Part shown: positions 9,886 through 19,022 of the stretch, piece after piece | How the letters are laid out: the number at the start of each line of letters is the position of its first letter | How positions within the stretch are numbered: the first letter of the stretch is position 1 | NCBI RefSeq assembly: GCF_041435015.1 | Contig: NZ_CP107989.1 | Coordinates: 7,626,001-7,690,000, forward strand | DNA length: 64,000 nt | Origin: Streptomyces canus | GTDB taxonomy: Bacteria > Actinomycetota > Actinomycetes > Streptomycetales > Streptomycetaceae | Direction: 5' to 3' | Notes under the pieces: model-generated | Databases searched by the model: none | The model's input: the letters and a program-made list of their open reading frames with translations, nothing else | Told to the model about the DNA's origin: nothing | Position numbers and translations under genes: made by a program

Positions 9886-10284
9886 GTGAGTGCCGAGGCG
9901 TTGCGGGGACGGCTGACGGACCTGGCGGCTGTGGGGCAGGGCAACCTGCGTGCGGTCGTGGGGGAGTTCCGGCGCAGCGAGGTGCTGGTGCCGGTGGTGG
10001 ACGGTTCGTTGGTGTCGGTGGAGGCGGGCGGGATTCGCTGGCTGTTCGCGTTTACGGACGAGGCGGCGTTGGAGCGTTTCGCCGAGGCGCGGGGTGAGGC
10101 TGTGCCGGAGCGAATACCCGTGCACGGGGCGCGGCTGCTGGACCAGGTGATCCCGAAGGTGGGCGGCCCGGCGGGGGTCGCGGTGGACGCGGGCAGCCCG
10201 ACGGGCCTCGCGCTGCCGCCGGTTGCGGGGATCGTGCCGGACGCGGTGGCTGTGGACGGCGCTTCGAAGGAGCCGGTGGCATGA
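9886..10284 (+). CDS. SseB-family protein, first gene of toxin operon
   Basis: About 132 residues resembling the SseB N-terminal domain: RGRLTDLAAVGQGNLRAVVGEF, then VLVPVVDGSLVSVEAGGIRWLFAFTDEAALERFAEAR. In actinobacteria such proteins are commonly encoded beside WXG100-like and RHS toxin genes and may act as chaperones or adaptors for type VII-like export. That role is inferred from context. Its stop overlaps the next start in ATGA. The GTG at 9886 is chosen because a G-rich tract lies just upstream; GTG 9847 and ATG 9859 are in frame but lack ribosome binding sites. A TAGCAT hexamer at 9829-9834 could be the -10 of this operon. Confidence 0.65.
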   Translation: MSAEALRGRLTDLAAVGQGNLRAVVGEFRRSEVLVPVVDGSLVSVEAGGIRWLFAFTDEAALERFAEARGEAVPERIPVHGARLLDQVIPKVGGPAGVAVDAGSPTGLALPPVAGIVPDAVAVDGASKEPVA

Positions 10285-10880
10285 GTGACGGCTACCAGGT
10301 CGATCCGGAGGCGATGGAACGGATCACCCGCGGCATCAACCAGGCGATGGCGGAGCTGAAGGAGTTCGGCTTCGACATCGAGGCGAACCTGGGCCGCGGC
10401 TTCGACGACCTGTCGATGACCGGCCTGGAGGTGGGCGACGACGGCCTCCAGCAGGTGTTCGGGGACTTCTGCGACCGCTGGGGCTGGGGTGTGCGTTCGC
10501 TGATGCGGGACGCGAACGAGTTCGCGGGCCGGCTGGGGCTGTCGGCGGGGATCTACCACGAGCAGGAGCAGTACGTCTCCGACACCTTGAAGTCGGTGTG
10601 GACGGCGGGCACGGGCAACCCGTACCTGTCCCCGGACGAGGTGAAGGCACGTTCCTGGTCGGAGACGCTGAAGGACAACCCGGTCAGCCAGGTGGCGAAC
10701 GCGGACTACAGCGCGGAGTCGTTCACGTCGGGTGCGGACGAGGTGAAGGCGGCCTGGACCCAGGCGGCGGAGGACGTTTCGACATCGACGGTGACGCCGG
10801 ACGCGTTCCTCGACCCGGATACGGACTGGCAGTGGAGCGGCCCGCCTCAGGCCTCTGCTGAGGGGGAGGGTGAGGGCTGA
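10281..10880 (+). CDS. WXG100/EspC-like secreted partner protein
   Basis: A 199-residue, mostly helical, acidic protein with no signal peptide or membrane segment. The first ~100 residues (ERITRGINQAMAELKEFGFD, then DFCDRWGWGVRSLMRDANEFAGRLGLSAGIYHEQEQYV) look like the paired helices of WXG100/EspC-type proteins handled by ESX/type VII systems. The acidic, Gly/Pro-rich tail is probably disordered. The start is fused to the SseB-like stop (ATGA) and the stop shares one base with the RHS start (TGATG), so all three should be translated at linked rates. Likely a co-secreted partner or targeting factor for the RHS protein; no ESX core genes are in the window. Confidence 0.65.
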   Translation: MSDGYQVDPEAMERITRGINQAMAELKEFGFDIEANLGRGFDDLSMTGLEVGDDGLQQVFGDFCDRWGWGVRSLMRDANEFAGRLGLSAGIYHEQEQYVSDTLKSVWTAGTGNPYLSPDEVKARSWSETLKDNPVSQVANADYSAESFTSGADEVKAAWTQAAEDVSTSTVTPDAFLDPDTDWQWSGPPQASAEGEGEG

Positions 10881-13800
10881 TGGGGTTCGGGGATCTGGTC
10901 GACGACTTCGGCGACGGCCTGGAAAGCGCGGCCGACGGCCTGAACAAGGGCGTCGGCGAGGCCGTCAACTGGGGCACGGACAAGACGGCGGGACTGCTCT
11001 CGAAGGTGGGCGCGGACGGCGCGGCCGAGAACGTCCGGGACTTCGGCGAGAGCGTGAACAACCGCCTGGGCGGCACGGTCGCCGAACGCGCCTTGGGCGA
11101 GACCGAGGACCCGAAGGAGCTCGTCCATGGCAGCGAGCCGGCGCTGCGCGAACGGGCCGGGCATCTGCGGAAGTTCGCGGGCGCCTTCGAGAACGTCGGC
11201 CAGGGCATGCGGTCGCTGGACCCGGGGGAGTGGCGGGGCCAGGCCGCGGACGCGTTCCGCGCGAAGTTCGACGTACAGCCGAAGCAGTGGTTGACGGCGG
11301 CGGACGCGTGCACGTCGGCCGCGGCCGCGCTGGAGGCGTACGCGGACACGGTGGCCTGGGCGCAGGGGCGCGCGCAGGCGGCGATCGAGACGTACCGCGC
11401 CGCTCAGGACGCCTCCCGGCGGGCGGCGGACGCTTACGACGCGCAGGTGTCGGCGTACAACCGGGCGGCCGAGCGATACAACGCGACCGCCGAGGCGGGC
11501 GGCGACCCGGGCGTGAAGCCGACGAAGCCCGGCGATTTCGTCGACCCTGGGACGGCGGGCCGCCAGGAGGCGCAGGACATCCTGTCCGACGCCCGCAGCC
11601 AGCGTACGGATGCCGCTGGGGACGCCCGCCGCAAGATGGCCGCCGCCCTGGAATCGGCCCCACCGAAACCGGAGTTCACCGACCGTATGGGCGCGGATGC
11701 GGCGGACCTGTTCGTCGGCACCCAACTCAACTCGGTCCATGTCGCGGGAGGCCTCCTGCGCGGCGGCACGGACATGCTGAAGCTGGCCCGCACGGTCAAC
11801 CCGCTGGACCCCTACAACCTCACCCACCCCGGCGACTGGGGCAAGAACTCCCAGCTGCTGCTGGCCGGTCTGGTGGGGACGGCGGCCCACCCGGAACGCC
11901 TGCCGATGTCGATCCTGGGCACGGGGTGGTCCAGCGACCCGGGGGACTCGGCGGGGTATCTGTTCTCGAACCTGATCGGCGGGAAGGGGGCGGGAGGGCT
12001 GGGCCGGGCGGCGCTCCTGCGGGACGGGCTGCGCGGGGTTGCCAAGGATGCGGCCACGGGAGCCGCGCGCCAAGGCACGCGCCGGGGACTCATGGACGTC
12101 GCGCGGGAACTGAAGTGCAGGCTGTTCGGCGGCGACCCGATCGACATGGCCACCGGCCGCATGTCCCTCCCGCAGACGGATGTGACGCTACCGGCCCGGC
12201 TTCCCCTGGTCTTCTCCCGCCAGTTCGAGTCGTCGTACCGGGCGGGCCGCTGGTTCGGCCCGTGCTGGACGTCGACGGCCGACCAGCGCCTGGAGATCGA
12301 CGCGGAGGGCGTCGTCTTCGTCCGCGAGGACGGCTCGTTGCTGGCGTATCCGCACCCGGCGCCGGGCGTCCCGGTTCTGCCGCTGGCGGGCGCTTCCTGG
12401 CCGCTGACGGTGGACGAGTGGGGCGACTACACGGTCACCGACCCGGAGTCCGGCCGTCTCTGGGACTTCGCGGGCCCGGGCGGCGACGGCATAGCTCTGT
12501 TGGCGCAGGTCATCGACCGCTCGGGCAGCCAGTGGCTGACCTTCGAGTACGACGACGAGGGCGCCCCTACAGGCATCGTGCACTCGTCCGGCTACGACCT
12601 GAGGATCACGACCGACGGCGGCCGCATCACCGCCCTGCACCTGGCCGACGACGTCGAATTGGTCCGCTTCACCTACGACGCGCACGGCCACCTGTCGACG
12701 GTGACGAACTCATCGGGCCTGCCGACCCGTTTCACCAACGACGCGATCGGCCGGATCACGGCATGGACGGACACGAACGACTCCTCGTACCACTACGTCT
12801 ACGACGACGAGGACCGGTGTATCTCGCAGGGCGGCGAGGCGGGCCACCTGCGCAACACGTACACCTACGGCGAACCGGACCCGACCACCGGTCTTCGAAC
12901 CGTCGCAGCGGTCAACTCGCTGGGGCACAGCACCCGTTACGAGGTCAACGGCGAGCTTCAGGTGGTGGTGGAAACCACCCCGGACGGCGCCACGACCCAC
13001 ACCACCTACGACCGGGCCCACCGCCCGCTGACCGTCACCGACCCCCTGGGCCGCACGCGTGGCTATGCCTACGACCGGGCGGGCCGTACGGTCCTGGCGA
13101 TCCGTCCGGACGGCTGCTATAACAGCGTCGGCTACAACGACCACGGCCTGCCGGTCGCGGTGACCGGCGCGGATGGCACCCACGTCACCCAGGAGTTCGA
13201 CGAGTTCGGCAACCGCACGTCGGTGACCGACGCCTCGGGTACGACGACCCGTTTCACGTACGACGACCAGGGCCACCTGGAGTCCGTCACCAACGCCCTC
13301 GGGGACACCACCCGGGTCCGCTGCAATGCGGCGGGCCTGCCCCTGGAGATCACCGACCCCCTGGGTGCGGTGACCCGCTACGAACGCGACGCCTTCGGCC
13401 GCCCGGTGACGATCACGGACCCGACGGGTTCCGTCACCCGCCTGGAGTGGACGGTGGAGGGCCGCCTGTCCCGCCGTACGGCGGCGGACGGCTCGGCGGA
13501 GTCCTGGACGTACGACGGCGAGGGCAACTGCACCACCCACACGGACGCGTCGGGCGCGGTCTCCCGCTACGAGTACACCCACTTCGACCTGCTGGCGGCC
13601 CGCACGGGCCCGGACGGCGTGCGCTACGAGTTCGACCACGACACGGAACTACGCCTCACGCGGGTGCTGAACCCGCAGGGCCTGACGTGGAGTTACGAGT
13701 ACGACCCAGCGGGCCGCCTCATCGCGGAGACGGACTTCGACGACCGCAGGCTGACGTACGAGCACGACCCGGCAGGCCAACTGAGCGCCAGCACCACGGC

Positions 13801-15547
13801 ATCCGGAGAGCCGATCACCTTCTTCCGTGACGTCCTGGGCCGGGTGATCCGCAAGGAGGCGGCCGGAGCGGTCACGACGTACGCCTACGACCCGACGGGC
13901 GCCCTGACGGAGGCGACGGGCCCGGACGCGTTGCTGACCCTTCACCGGGACGAGGCGGGCCGCGTGCTGTCGGAGACGGTCAACGGCCGCACGCTCACGC
14001 ACACCTACGACGTGCTCGGTCGCCGCACCGGCCGCACCACGCCCACCGGCGCGACGACGACGTGGTCGTACGATGCATCGGGCAACCGCACAGGAATGGC
14101 GGTGTCGGGCCGCACCCTCACCTTCACGCACGACGAGGCAGGCCGCGAACTGGCCCGCCACATAGGCGAGTCGGTGACCCTGACCCAGGCCTTCGACCCC
14201 CGGGGCCGCCTGACGAAACAAGACATCATCGGCCCGGCCGGCAGCCATCTCCAGCACCGCGCGTACACCTACCGGGCCGACGGCAACCTCACCGCCATCG
14301 ACGACGATCTGAACGGCACCCGCCACTTCGACGTCGATGTGGCGGGCCGGGTGACGGCGGTGCACGCGGCGAACTGGACGGAGACGTACGCGTACGACGA
14401 GGCGGGCAACCAGACGTCCGCGAGGTGGCCCTCCACGCACCCTGGCCATGAGGCAACCGGCACCCGCTCCTACAACGGAACCCGCATCACCCGCGCCGGC
14501 ACCATCCGCTACGAACACGACGAAGCGGGCCGCGTCACCCTCCGCCAGAAATCCCGCCTGTCCCGCAAGCCGGACACCTGGCGCTACGCATGGGACGCGG
14601 AGGATCGCCTGACGGCGGTAACGACCCCCGACGGTACGACGTGGCGCTACCGCTACGACCCGTTGGGCCGCCGCATCGCGAAGCAACGGATGGCCCCCGA
14701 CGGCGAATCGGTCCTGGAACAGGTGGACTTCACCTGGGACGGCACGATCCTCTGCGAACAGACCGCGACGTCAGCGGATTTGCCGAATCCGGTCACGCTG
14801 ACCTGGGACCACCAAGGCCTGCGCCCGATCACCCAGACCGAACGCATCACCGCGGCGGAAGCCCCCCAGCAGGAGATCGACTCCCGCTTCTTCGCCATAG
14901 TCACGGACCTGGTCGGCACCCCGACCGAACTCATCGACGAGGCGGGCGACATCGCCTGGCGCACCCGCAGCACCCTGTGGGGCACCACGGCATGGACCGC
15001 GGACAGCACCGCGTACACCCCACTCCGCTTCCCCGGCCAGTACTACGACCCAGAAACCGGCCTGCACTACAACTACTTCCGCCACTACGACCCTGAGACC
15101 GGCCGCTACACCGCCCCTGACCCCCTTGGGCTCGAACCCGCGCCCAACCCGGTTGCCTATGTAAGCAATCCCCACGTCTGGATTGACCCGCTCGGGCTGA
15201 CGCCTTGTGAGCCTGGTGAGGGTGAGCAAAGTCTTTACAAGGCGCCCCAGAGAGGACAGGGGCAGCATCAGTACGACAATGGTTACCTGGCTGATGACTT
15301 CCCTGGTGGTCCCGACGACCCCTATATGAATGGAATGGCCTACTTTGCAAAGGAACGAGAGCTCGCTGAAAGTTACGCAAAGTTTTACAAAGAAGGTGTG
15401 ATTGAGGTTAGGATACCTGTGGCTGAATATGAGCGATATTTTGCAAAATTTGAGCACCCGTACGAGGGTGGGCCCCTGACGGAGCTGGAGATCCCGAACA
15501 CTGACGTGGAGCGTCTCAATAACTACCCAAGGGAGTGGCACAGGTGA
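10880..15547 (+). CDS. RHS-repeat polymorphic toxin with T7SS-type N-terminus
   Basis: A 1555-residue contact toxin. The N-terminus (about 1-240) is helical with a WXG-like turn (EWRGQAADAFR near residue 115), typical of actinobacterial type VII-exported toxins. Residues ~410-480 form the DUF6531 lead-in (GDPIDMATGRMSLPQTDV). Many YD/RHS repeats of the form YDxxGR follow (about 560-1350), then the RHS core with YYDPETGLHYNYFRHYDPETG and PDPLGLEPAPNPVAYV near 1413-1430, ending at WIDPLGLTPC. The last ~112 residues are the variable toxin tip. It starts LYKAPQRG, has MAYFAKERELAESYAKFY, and LTELEIP with an ExE pair, reminiscent of an ADP-ribosyltransferase fold. Base composition drops sharply over this tip, as expected for an exchanged module. 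Toxin class certain, tip activity inferred. Confidence 0.9.
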   Translation: MGFGDLVDDFGDGLESAADGLNKGVGEAVNWGTDKTAGLLSKVGADGAAENVRDFGESVNNRLGGTVAERALGETEDPKELVHGSEPALRERAGHLRKFAGAFENVGQGMRSLDPGEWRGQAADAFRAKFDVQPKQWLTAADACTSAAAALEAYADTVAWAQGRAQAAIETYRAAQDASRRAADAYDAQVSAYNRAAERYNATAEAGGDPGVKPTKPGDFVDPGTAGRQEAQDILSDARSQRTDAAGDARRKMAAALESAPPKPEFTDRMGADAADLFVGTQLNSVHVAGGLLRGGTDMLKLARTVNPLDPYNLTHPGDWGKNSQLLLAGLVGTAAHPERLPMSILGTGWSSDPGDSAGYLFSNLIGGKGAGGLGRAALLRDGLRGVAKDAATGAARQGTRRGLMDVARELKCRLFGGDPIDMATGRMSLPQTDVTLPARLPLVFSRQFESSYRAGRWFGPCWTSTADQRLEIDAEGVVFVREDGSLLAYPHPAPGVPVLPLAGASWPLTVDEWGDYTVTDPESGRLWDFAGPGGDGIALLAQVIDRSGSQWLTFEYDDEGAPTGIVHSSGYDLRITTDGGRITALHLADDVELVRFTYDAHGHLSTVTNSSGLPTRFTNDAIGRITAWTDTNDSSYHYVYDDEDRCISQGGEAGHLRNTYTYGEPDPTTGLRTVAAVNSLGHSTRYEVNGELQVVVETTPDGATTHTTYDRAHRPLTVTDPLGRTRGYAYDRAGRTVLAIRPDGCYNSVGYNDHGLPVAVTGADGTHVTQEFDEFGNRTSVTDASGTTTRFTYDDQGHLESVTNALGDTTRVRCNAAGLPLEITDPLGAVTRYERDAFGRPVTITDPTGSVTRLEWTVEGRLSRRTAADGSAESWTYDGEGNCTTHTDASGAVSRYEYTHFDLLAARTGPDGVRYEFDHDTELRLTRVLNPQGLTWSYEYDPAGRLIAETDFDDRRLTYEHDPAGQLSASTTASGEPITFFRDVLGRVIRKEAAGAVTTYAYDPTGALTEATGPDALLTLHRDEAGRVLSETVNGRTLTHTYDVLGRRTGRTTPTGATTTWSYDASGNRTGMAVSGRTLTFTHDEAGRELARHIGESVTLTQAFDPRGRLTKQDIIGPAGSHLQHRAYTYRADGNLTAIDDDLNGTRHFDVDVAGRVTAVHAANWTETYAYDEAGNQTSARWPSTHPGHEATGTRSYNGTRITRAGTIRYEHDEAGRVTLRQKSRLSRKPDTWRYAWDAEDRLTAVTTPDGTTWRYRYDPLGRRIAKQRMAPDGESVLEQVDFTWDGTILCEQTATSADLPNPVTLTWDHQGLRPITQTERITAAEAPQQEIDSRFFAIVTDLVGTPTELIDEAGDIAWRTRSTLWGTTAWTADSTAYTPLRFPGQYYDPETGLHYNYFRHYDPETGRYTAPDPLGLEPAPNPVAYVSNPHVWIDPLGLTPCEPGEGEQSLYKAPQRGQGQHQYDNGYLADDFPGGPDDPYMNGMAYFAKERELAESYAKFYKEGVIEVRIPVAEYERYFAKFEHPYEGGPLTELEIPNTDVERLNNYPREWHR

Positions 15548-15834
15548 GCGATGAAGAAGAGTGGCAACGAGCCAAAGAGATTTATGGGGTTGGCTCTCGG
15601 GCGGCTGGTGTCGTCGTTGCTCATTTCCCATTCGGATTCTTTGTGCAGCTGGATGAGGCTCCAAATGTAAAAGGCTTTGTGGATATCATCTCTTATAATC
15701 CTAGCGGGGGCTCATGTGGCCCTGAGAGCTGGCCCGCCGTGGGAGGGCGTGTTGATGGTGTAGTGGCGGACCTGGTCGATCGGGACCATCAGGTAAGGAT
15801 CCGCGTTGAACATCCCTCGGAGAAGAGCGGATGA
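15544..15834 (+). CDS. Candidate immunity protein with S1/OB-like fold
   Basis: A 96-residue protein directly after the toxin tip; its GTG overlaps the toxin stop (GTGA), with GGGAG eight bases upstream supporting this start. The arrangement is that of a cognate immunity gene. The core GVVVAHFPFGFFVQLDEAPNVKGFVDI, followed by GGRVDGVVADLVDRDHQVRIRV, resembles an S1/OB-fold repeat. No signal peptide or membrane segment, so it should act in the cytoplasm by binding the toxin tip. Lower GC than neighbouring genes, like the toxin tip. Function inferred from position only. Confidence 0.6.
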   Translation: MSDEEEWQRAKEIYGVGSRAAGVVVAHFPFGFFVQLDEAPNVKGFVDIISYNPSGGSCGPESWPAVGGRVDGVVADLVDRDHQVRIRVEHPSEKSG

Positions 15835-16431
15835 TAATCCGATGCGTTAAGTGAAAAATTCCAGCCGTTCCGCAATTCGCATGTGTGCGTTTTCGGCCTT
15901 GCGCTCCTCGGGCCTGGTCTCTGGCTCAACACCCCGTTTCGGTAGCGCGTTCGCATAGAACTCGGGCGATTACCTGAACCGCCGTCAAGGGCCCTGTATG
16001 GCGCCGGGAAACCGCTTGACTGCAACTGTATGCATGGGCATAGTCGGAATACTCCGACCCACTGCCAGACCTGGATTGTTATGGAACCTGGCCGATGAAA
16101 GTTCTCCCTTTGTGGCCTGACTCTCCTCCGTGGCTGGCCGTTCCGGGCCCTATGCGGCTTTTTTGGGGCGGTTACTGCCCGGAAGCCCCGGCGACGACAA
16201 GGATTGCCGCGGCCAACTGGCCCAGGGGCTCCGCGAGGGCGGTGGCGCGTCGGCCGAGGCGGGACGCTGCTCGACTGGTTCGGGTCAGGCGGGTGCGCCA
16301 TGCGGACTCGTCCGGTGACGGTTGGGCGTTGCTCGTGTATCACCTTGTTGCGGAAGGCATGGTGGTTGTAGGCCGCAGCACGGCGGTTGGCCGTAGGTGA
16401 GGGCGCTCCGTCGAAGGTTGACCGGATCTCG
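15835..16431. other. Gene-poor spacer behind the toxin/immunity pair
   Basis: About 600 bases with no convincing gene. Base composition is lower in the first half. TTGACT at 16016-16021 and CATAGT at 16039-16044, spaced 17 bases on the plus strand, look like a promoter without an obvious target. On the minus strand a short open frame ending near 16180 has strong third-position GC (residues like RRATALAEPLGQLAAAILVVAG) but no start codon, so it may be a gene relic. Likely debris from past toxin-module exchange. Confidence 0.4.
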
Positions 16432-17091
16432 TCACTTCCACTGTGCGAGATCGGCCGCGAAGTCGGCGTAGGAGCGATTGCGGCTGGGGTCGCAGGAGGT
16501 CACGTAGCCGTACGCGACGGCCTTCTCGATCACTTCGGGGGCGTGGCTCTCGAGGTATGGGGGGCGGGTGAGGCGGCTTTTGAGGAGTTCCTTGGAGCCG
16601 CCGGATATGGTTCCCAGGTTTCTCTTACGGTCCTGCTGTGTGAGCTTCCACGTCGAGTTGAGCTTGGTGAACGCTTCGGGGAACAGCATCAGCCAGGCCT
16701 CCATCTCGTCGGCGGCGAGGGCGAGGGCCGTGTCGCAGCCGAAGGCCTTCCGGAGCTCGGCCGAGAGCTGTCGGCGACGATTTTCGTAGGCCTCGTCGAT
16801 GACGGCGTCGAGGTCGACGTGCACGACGATGCCGGCGAGCTGGGCCTGGAGGCGCGTGGCCTGCCCCTGGGCGAGCAGATGCAGCCGTTCCAGACGTGGT
16901 GCCAGCTGGTTCTCCGCCTTCTTCAGCCGTACGGGCGTCTTCACTTCGATGATCTTCGGTGGGCGGGCAGCGGGCCAGCGGCACAGAACGGGGAGCAGAT
17001 GCCGTAGAACGTCCCTGTCGTGCTGGCCCTCCCCGGCTATCGCGATCACCGGTTTGCCCTGGCCACGGCCTGCCTGCTTCTTGCCGGCCAC
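16432..17091 (-). CDS. TOPRIM-like (DUF4276/RloB-type) partner of the adjacent ATPase
   Basis: A 219-residue protein. Seen: an N-terminal AIAGEGQHDRDVLRHLLP with a conserved Glu, a VHVDLD strand carrying a DxD pair near residue 100, and LALAADEMEAWLMLFPEAF near 145. This Glu/DxD pattern is that of TOPRIM-fold proteins such as DUF4276, DUF4435 (AriB of PARIS) and RloB, which pair with ABC-type ATPases. The GTG start shares one base with the ATPase stop, so the two form a tight operon. By analogy it could be a nuclease or effector released when the ATPase senses phage; this is not proven by sequence. Starts with a basic stretch (GKKQAGRGQGK). Confidence 0.6.
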   Translation of the reverse strand: MAGKKQAGRGQGKPVIAIAGEGQHDRDVLRHLLPVLCRWPAARPPKIIEVKTPVRLKKAENQLAPRLERLHLLAQGQATRLQAQLAGIVVHVDLDAVIDEAYENRRRQLSAELRKAFGCDTALALAADEMEAWLMLFPEAFTKLNSTWKLTQQDRKRNLGTISGGSKELLKSRLTRPPYLESHAPEVIEKAVAYGYVTSCDPSRNRSYADFAADLAQWK

Positions 17092-18308
17092 TACAGCCCC
17101 CCGCCCAGCGCCCCCGAGAACCACAGCTCGCCCAGCGGCAGTCCTTCGGACGCGTCGACGACCTCGCGGATACGTTCCGTGCTGGTGGCCGGGATGTGGG
17201 AGGCCCCCTTCGCGTCGCGCTCGCAGATGACGATCTCCTCCGGTTCGAGCTGGTCCACGAGCACCGGGGCGTGGGTGGTGACGAGGAGCTGGGTGCGTTC
17301 GCTGGCCTCGCGGAGCCGCTCGGCGAGGAGCTCCAGGGCGTGCGGGTGCAGGCCGTGGTCGATCTCCTCGATGCACGTCATCACCGGCGGGTGCGGGTCG
17401 TGGAGGAGGGCGAACAGGCAGAGCATGCGTACGGTGCCGAAGGAGGCGTCGGCGAGGCTGGTCCGGCCGCGCAGGTTGCGTTCCTTGAGCTGGACGGTGG
17501 CCCGTCCGCTGGTGCCGGGGACCAGTTGTATGTCGATGTCCTCGATGGAGGGCACCAACGTGGTGACGTCCTCCAGGAGGGCCGCCCACGCGTCCGGCTC
17601 TTCCCGGAGTTTGAGGAGGAAGTCCACGAGATTGGACGCGTCGTCGGCGAGCAGCTGACCGGGCAGACCCACGGCCGCGGGCCGTCGGGCGGCACGTACG
17701 TCGGCGTCGAAGACGCGGACTTCGGTGAGGTGCTGGGCGAGCCCTCGTATGGCCGTGGCGGAGGGGGCGCCTTTGGGCAAGGGGAGTTCACCGCGCAGGC
17801 CGGTGGCCATGGGGTCGACCTTCGGCGGCCGGGGCAGCTGTTCGCCTGCGACCGCGCTGACGATCTCGGCCGTGGTGAGGCGGAGCTCGATCCTGGTCTC
17901 GGCGGCTTCCGTGTGCAGGACGAAGCCCTCACGGCGCGAGAAGTGGTAACGGCCCCTGTCCTCCCCGGGCACCCGACGGCGCAGCAGGCTCAGGCTGTAC
18001 GCGTCGGGGGCCGACTCCGAGGCGTGCGGGCTCCAGATGCCTTCCAGGCCGATCCGGAGCCCTGAGCGAGTGTGGTTGCCGCCCCGGTAGGCGATTTCCT
18101 CGTAGCCGCCGAGTGTCTCCACCGTGGGTTCGATGCCGGCGCGGGCCACGCCGGCGAGGAACTCGAAGACTCTGAGGACGTTCGACTTGCCCACGGCGTT
18201 GGGGCCGACCAGGACGGTGAGGGGGCCCAGTGGGAGGTCCATCCGCGTGAGGGTGCGGAAGTTCTCCACGGTCAGGCGCAGAAATCGGCTGTTCAAGCGG
18301 CGGGCCAA
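17091..18308 (-). CDS. RecF/OLD-like AAA ATPase
   Basis: About 405 residues. N-terminal RLTVENFRTLTRMDLPLGPLTVLVGPNAVGKSNVLRVFEF gives the SMC/RecF-type start with Walker A GPNAVGKS. Toward the end: a signature-like LADASFGTVRMLCLFALL, Walker B VMTCIEEIDHGLHPHALE, and an H-loop LLVTTHAPVLVDQL. The short size and missing coiled coil fit AAA_15/AAA_21 ATPases that control TOPRIM effectors, as in PARIS, Gabija or RloAB. The start is uncertain: TTG at 18308 or 18296 in frame, neither with a strong ribosome site. It is immediately followed by the TOPRIM-like gene. Its family and pairing suggest phage defence, but housekeeping roles are possible. Confidence 0.75.
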   Translation of the reverse strand: MARRLNSRFLRLTVENFRTLTRMDLPLGPLTVLVGPNAVGKSNVLRVFEFLAGVARAGIEPTVETLGGYEEIAYRGGNHTRSGLRIGLEGIWSPHASESAPDAYSLSLLRRRVPGEDRGRYHFSRREGFVLHTEAAETRIELRLTTAEIVSAVAGEQLPRPPKVDPMATGLRGELPLPKGAPSATAIRGLAQHLTEVRVFDADVRAARRPAAVGLPGQLLADDASNLVDFLLKLREEPDAWAALLEDVTTLVPSIEDIDIQLVPGTSGRATVQLKERNLRGRTSLADASFGTVRMLCLFALLHDPHPPVMTCIEEIDHGLHPHALELLAERLREASERTQLLVTTHAPVLVDQLEPEEIVICERDAKGASHIPATSTERIREVVDASEGLPLGELWFSGALGGGL

Positions 18309-18382
18309 TCCGGACGGGGGCCACCGGCCGACAGCCGGTCGCGGGTGGTGAAGTGCCGGGTAAGGATATCCGCCGAAGATCC

Positions 18383-18856
18383 TCAATTTCCCCCGAGTCC
18401 GCCAACTCGCCCGGGATTTCCGCACCCTGACGGAACGTGGAACTCGGCCCACACGGTCTTGCCGGGACCCGTCGGGCGAGGGTCGACACCCCAGACGTTC
18501 GCGAGGGCGTCCACGAGGAGGAGGCCGCGGCCCGACTCGCCGTCGGGGGGTGGTGTGCCGGGGGCGGGCAGCTTCTCGGCGCGGGTGTCCGTGACCTCGA
18601 TGCGGAAGCCGCTGCCGGTCGCTGTCCCGACGACGCTGAGGTGGAAGTCCCGTCCGGGGACGTGGCCGTGGCGGACCGCGTTCGCGGTGAGCTCGGCGGC
18701 GATGAGGGTGACGGTTTCGTTGGTGGGCGAGGCGTAGGGGTGGCCCCACTCGTTCAGGCGGTGCGAGACGAGTCGACGGGCGAGGCGTGCGCCGCGTGGT
18801 GTCGAGGTGAACCGCATCGAGAATTCGCGCCTTTGTGGGGGAACTGCTGGCTTCAT
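18383..18856 (-). CDS. HATPase_c-type ATP-binding regulatory protein
   Basis: A 157-residue stand-alone GHKL ATPase domain of the RsbW/SpoIIAB type. N-box VTLIAAELTANAVRHG near residue 55, G1 box FRIEVTDTRAEKLPAP and G2 box ESGRGLLLVDALANVWGV are visible. Such proteins act as anti-sigma factors or serine kinases on anti-sigma antagonists; Streptomyces encode dozens. It diverges from an XRE-DUF5753/DUF397 pair, the usual Streptomyces arrangement, so it probably belongs to the same signalling module. Target unknown. Confidence 0.8.
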   Translation of the reverse strand: MKPAVPPQRREFSMRFTSTPRGARLARRLVSHRLNEWGHPYASPTNETVTLIAAELTANAVRHGHVPGRDFHLSVVGTATGSGFRIEVTDTRAEKLPAPGTPPPDGESGRGLLLVDALANVWGVDPRPTGPGKTVWAEFHVPSGCGNPGRVGGLGGN

Positions 18857-19022
18857 GCTGTCAACGGTTGTGTCTGTGCGTAGCGTTGAACAGGCGTGAT
18901 GCGCTGACGGTCACCGGTTGTACGCGGTCGGTGTGCGGCTGTACGTGGCCGGCGGCGTGACCGGGGTCCAGGGCGGTGCGTTGGTTGTGCTCGGCGGTGT
19001 GGTGCGTACGGGAGGTGTCGGG

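Noticed and set aside
12500..15100. Possible tandem DNA repeats
   Set aside because: They encode the YD/RHS protein repeats and diverge at DNA level; no CRISPR-like spacing.
16095..16400. Short plus-strand frame in the spacer behind the immunity gene
   Set aside because: No ribosome site, Arg-rich composition and no similarity recognised.
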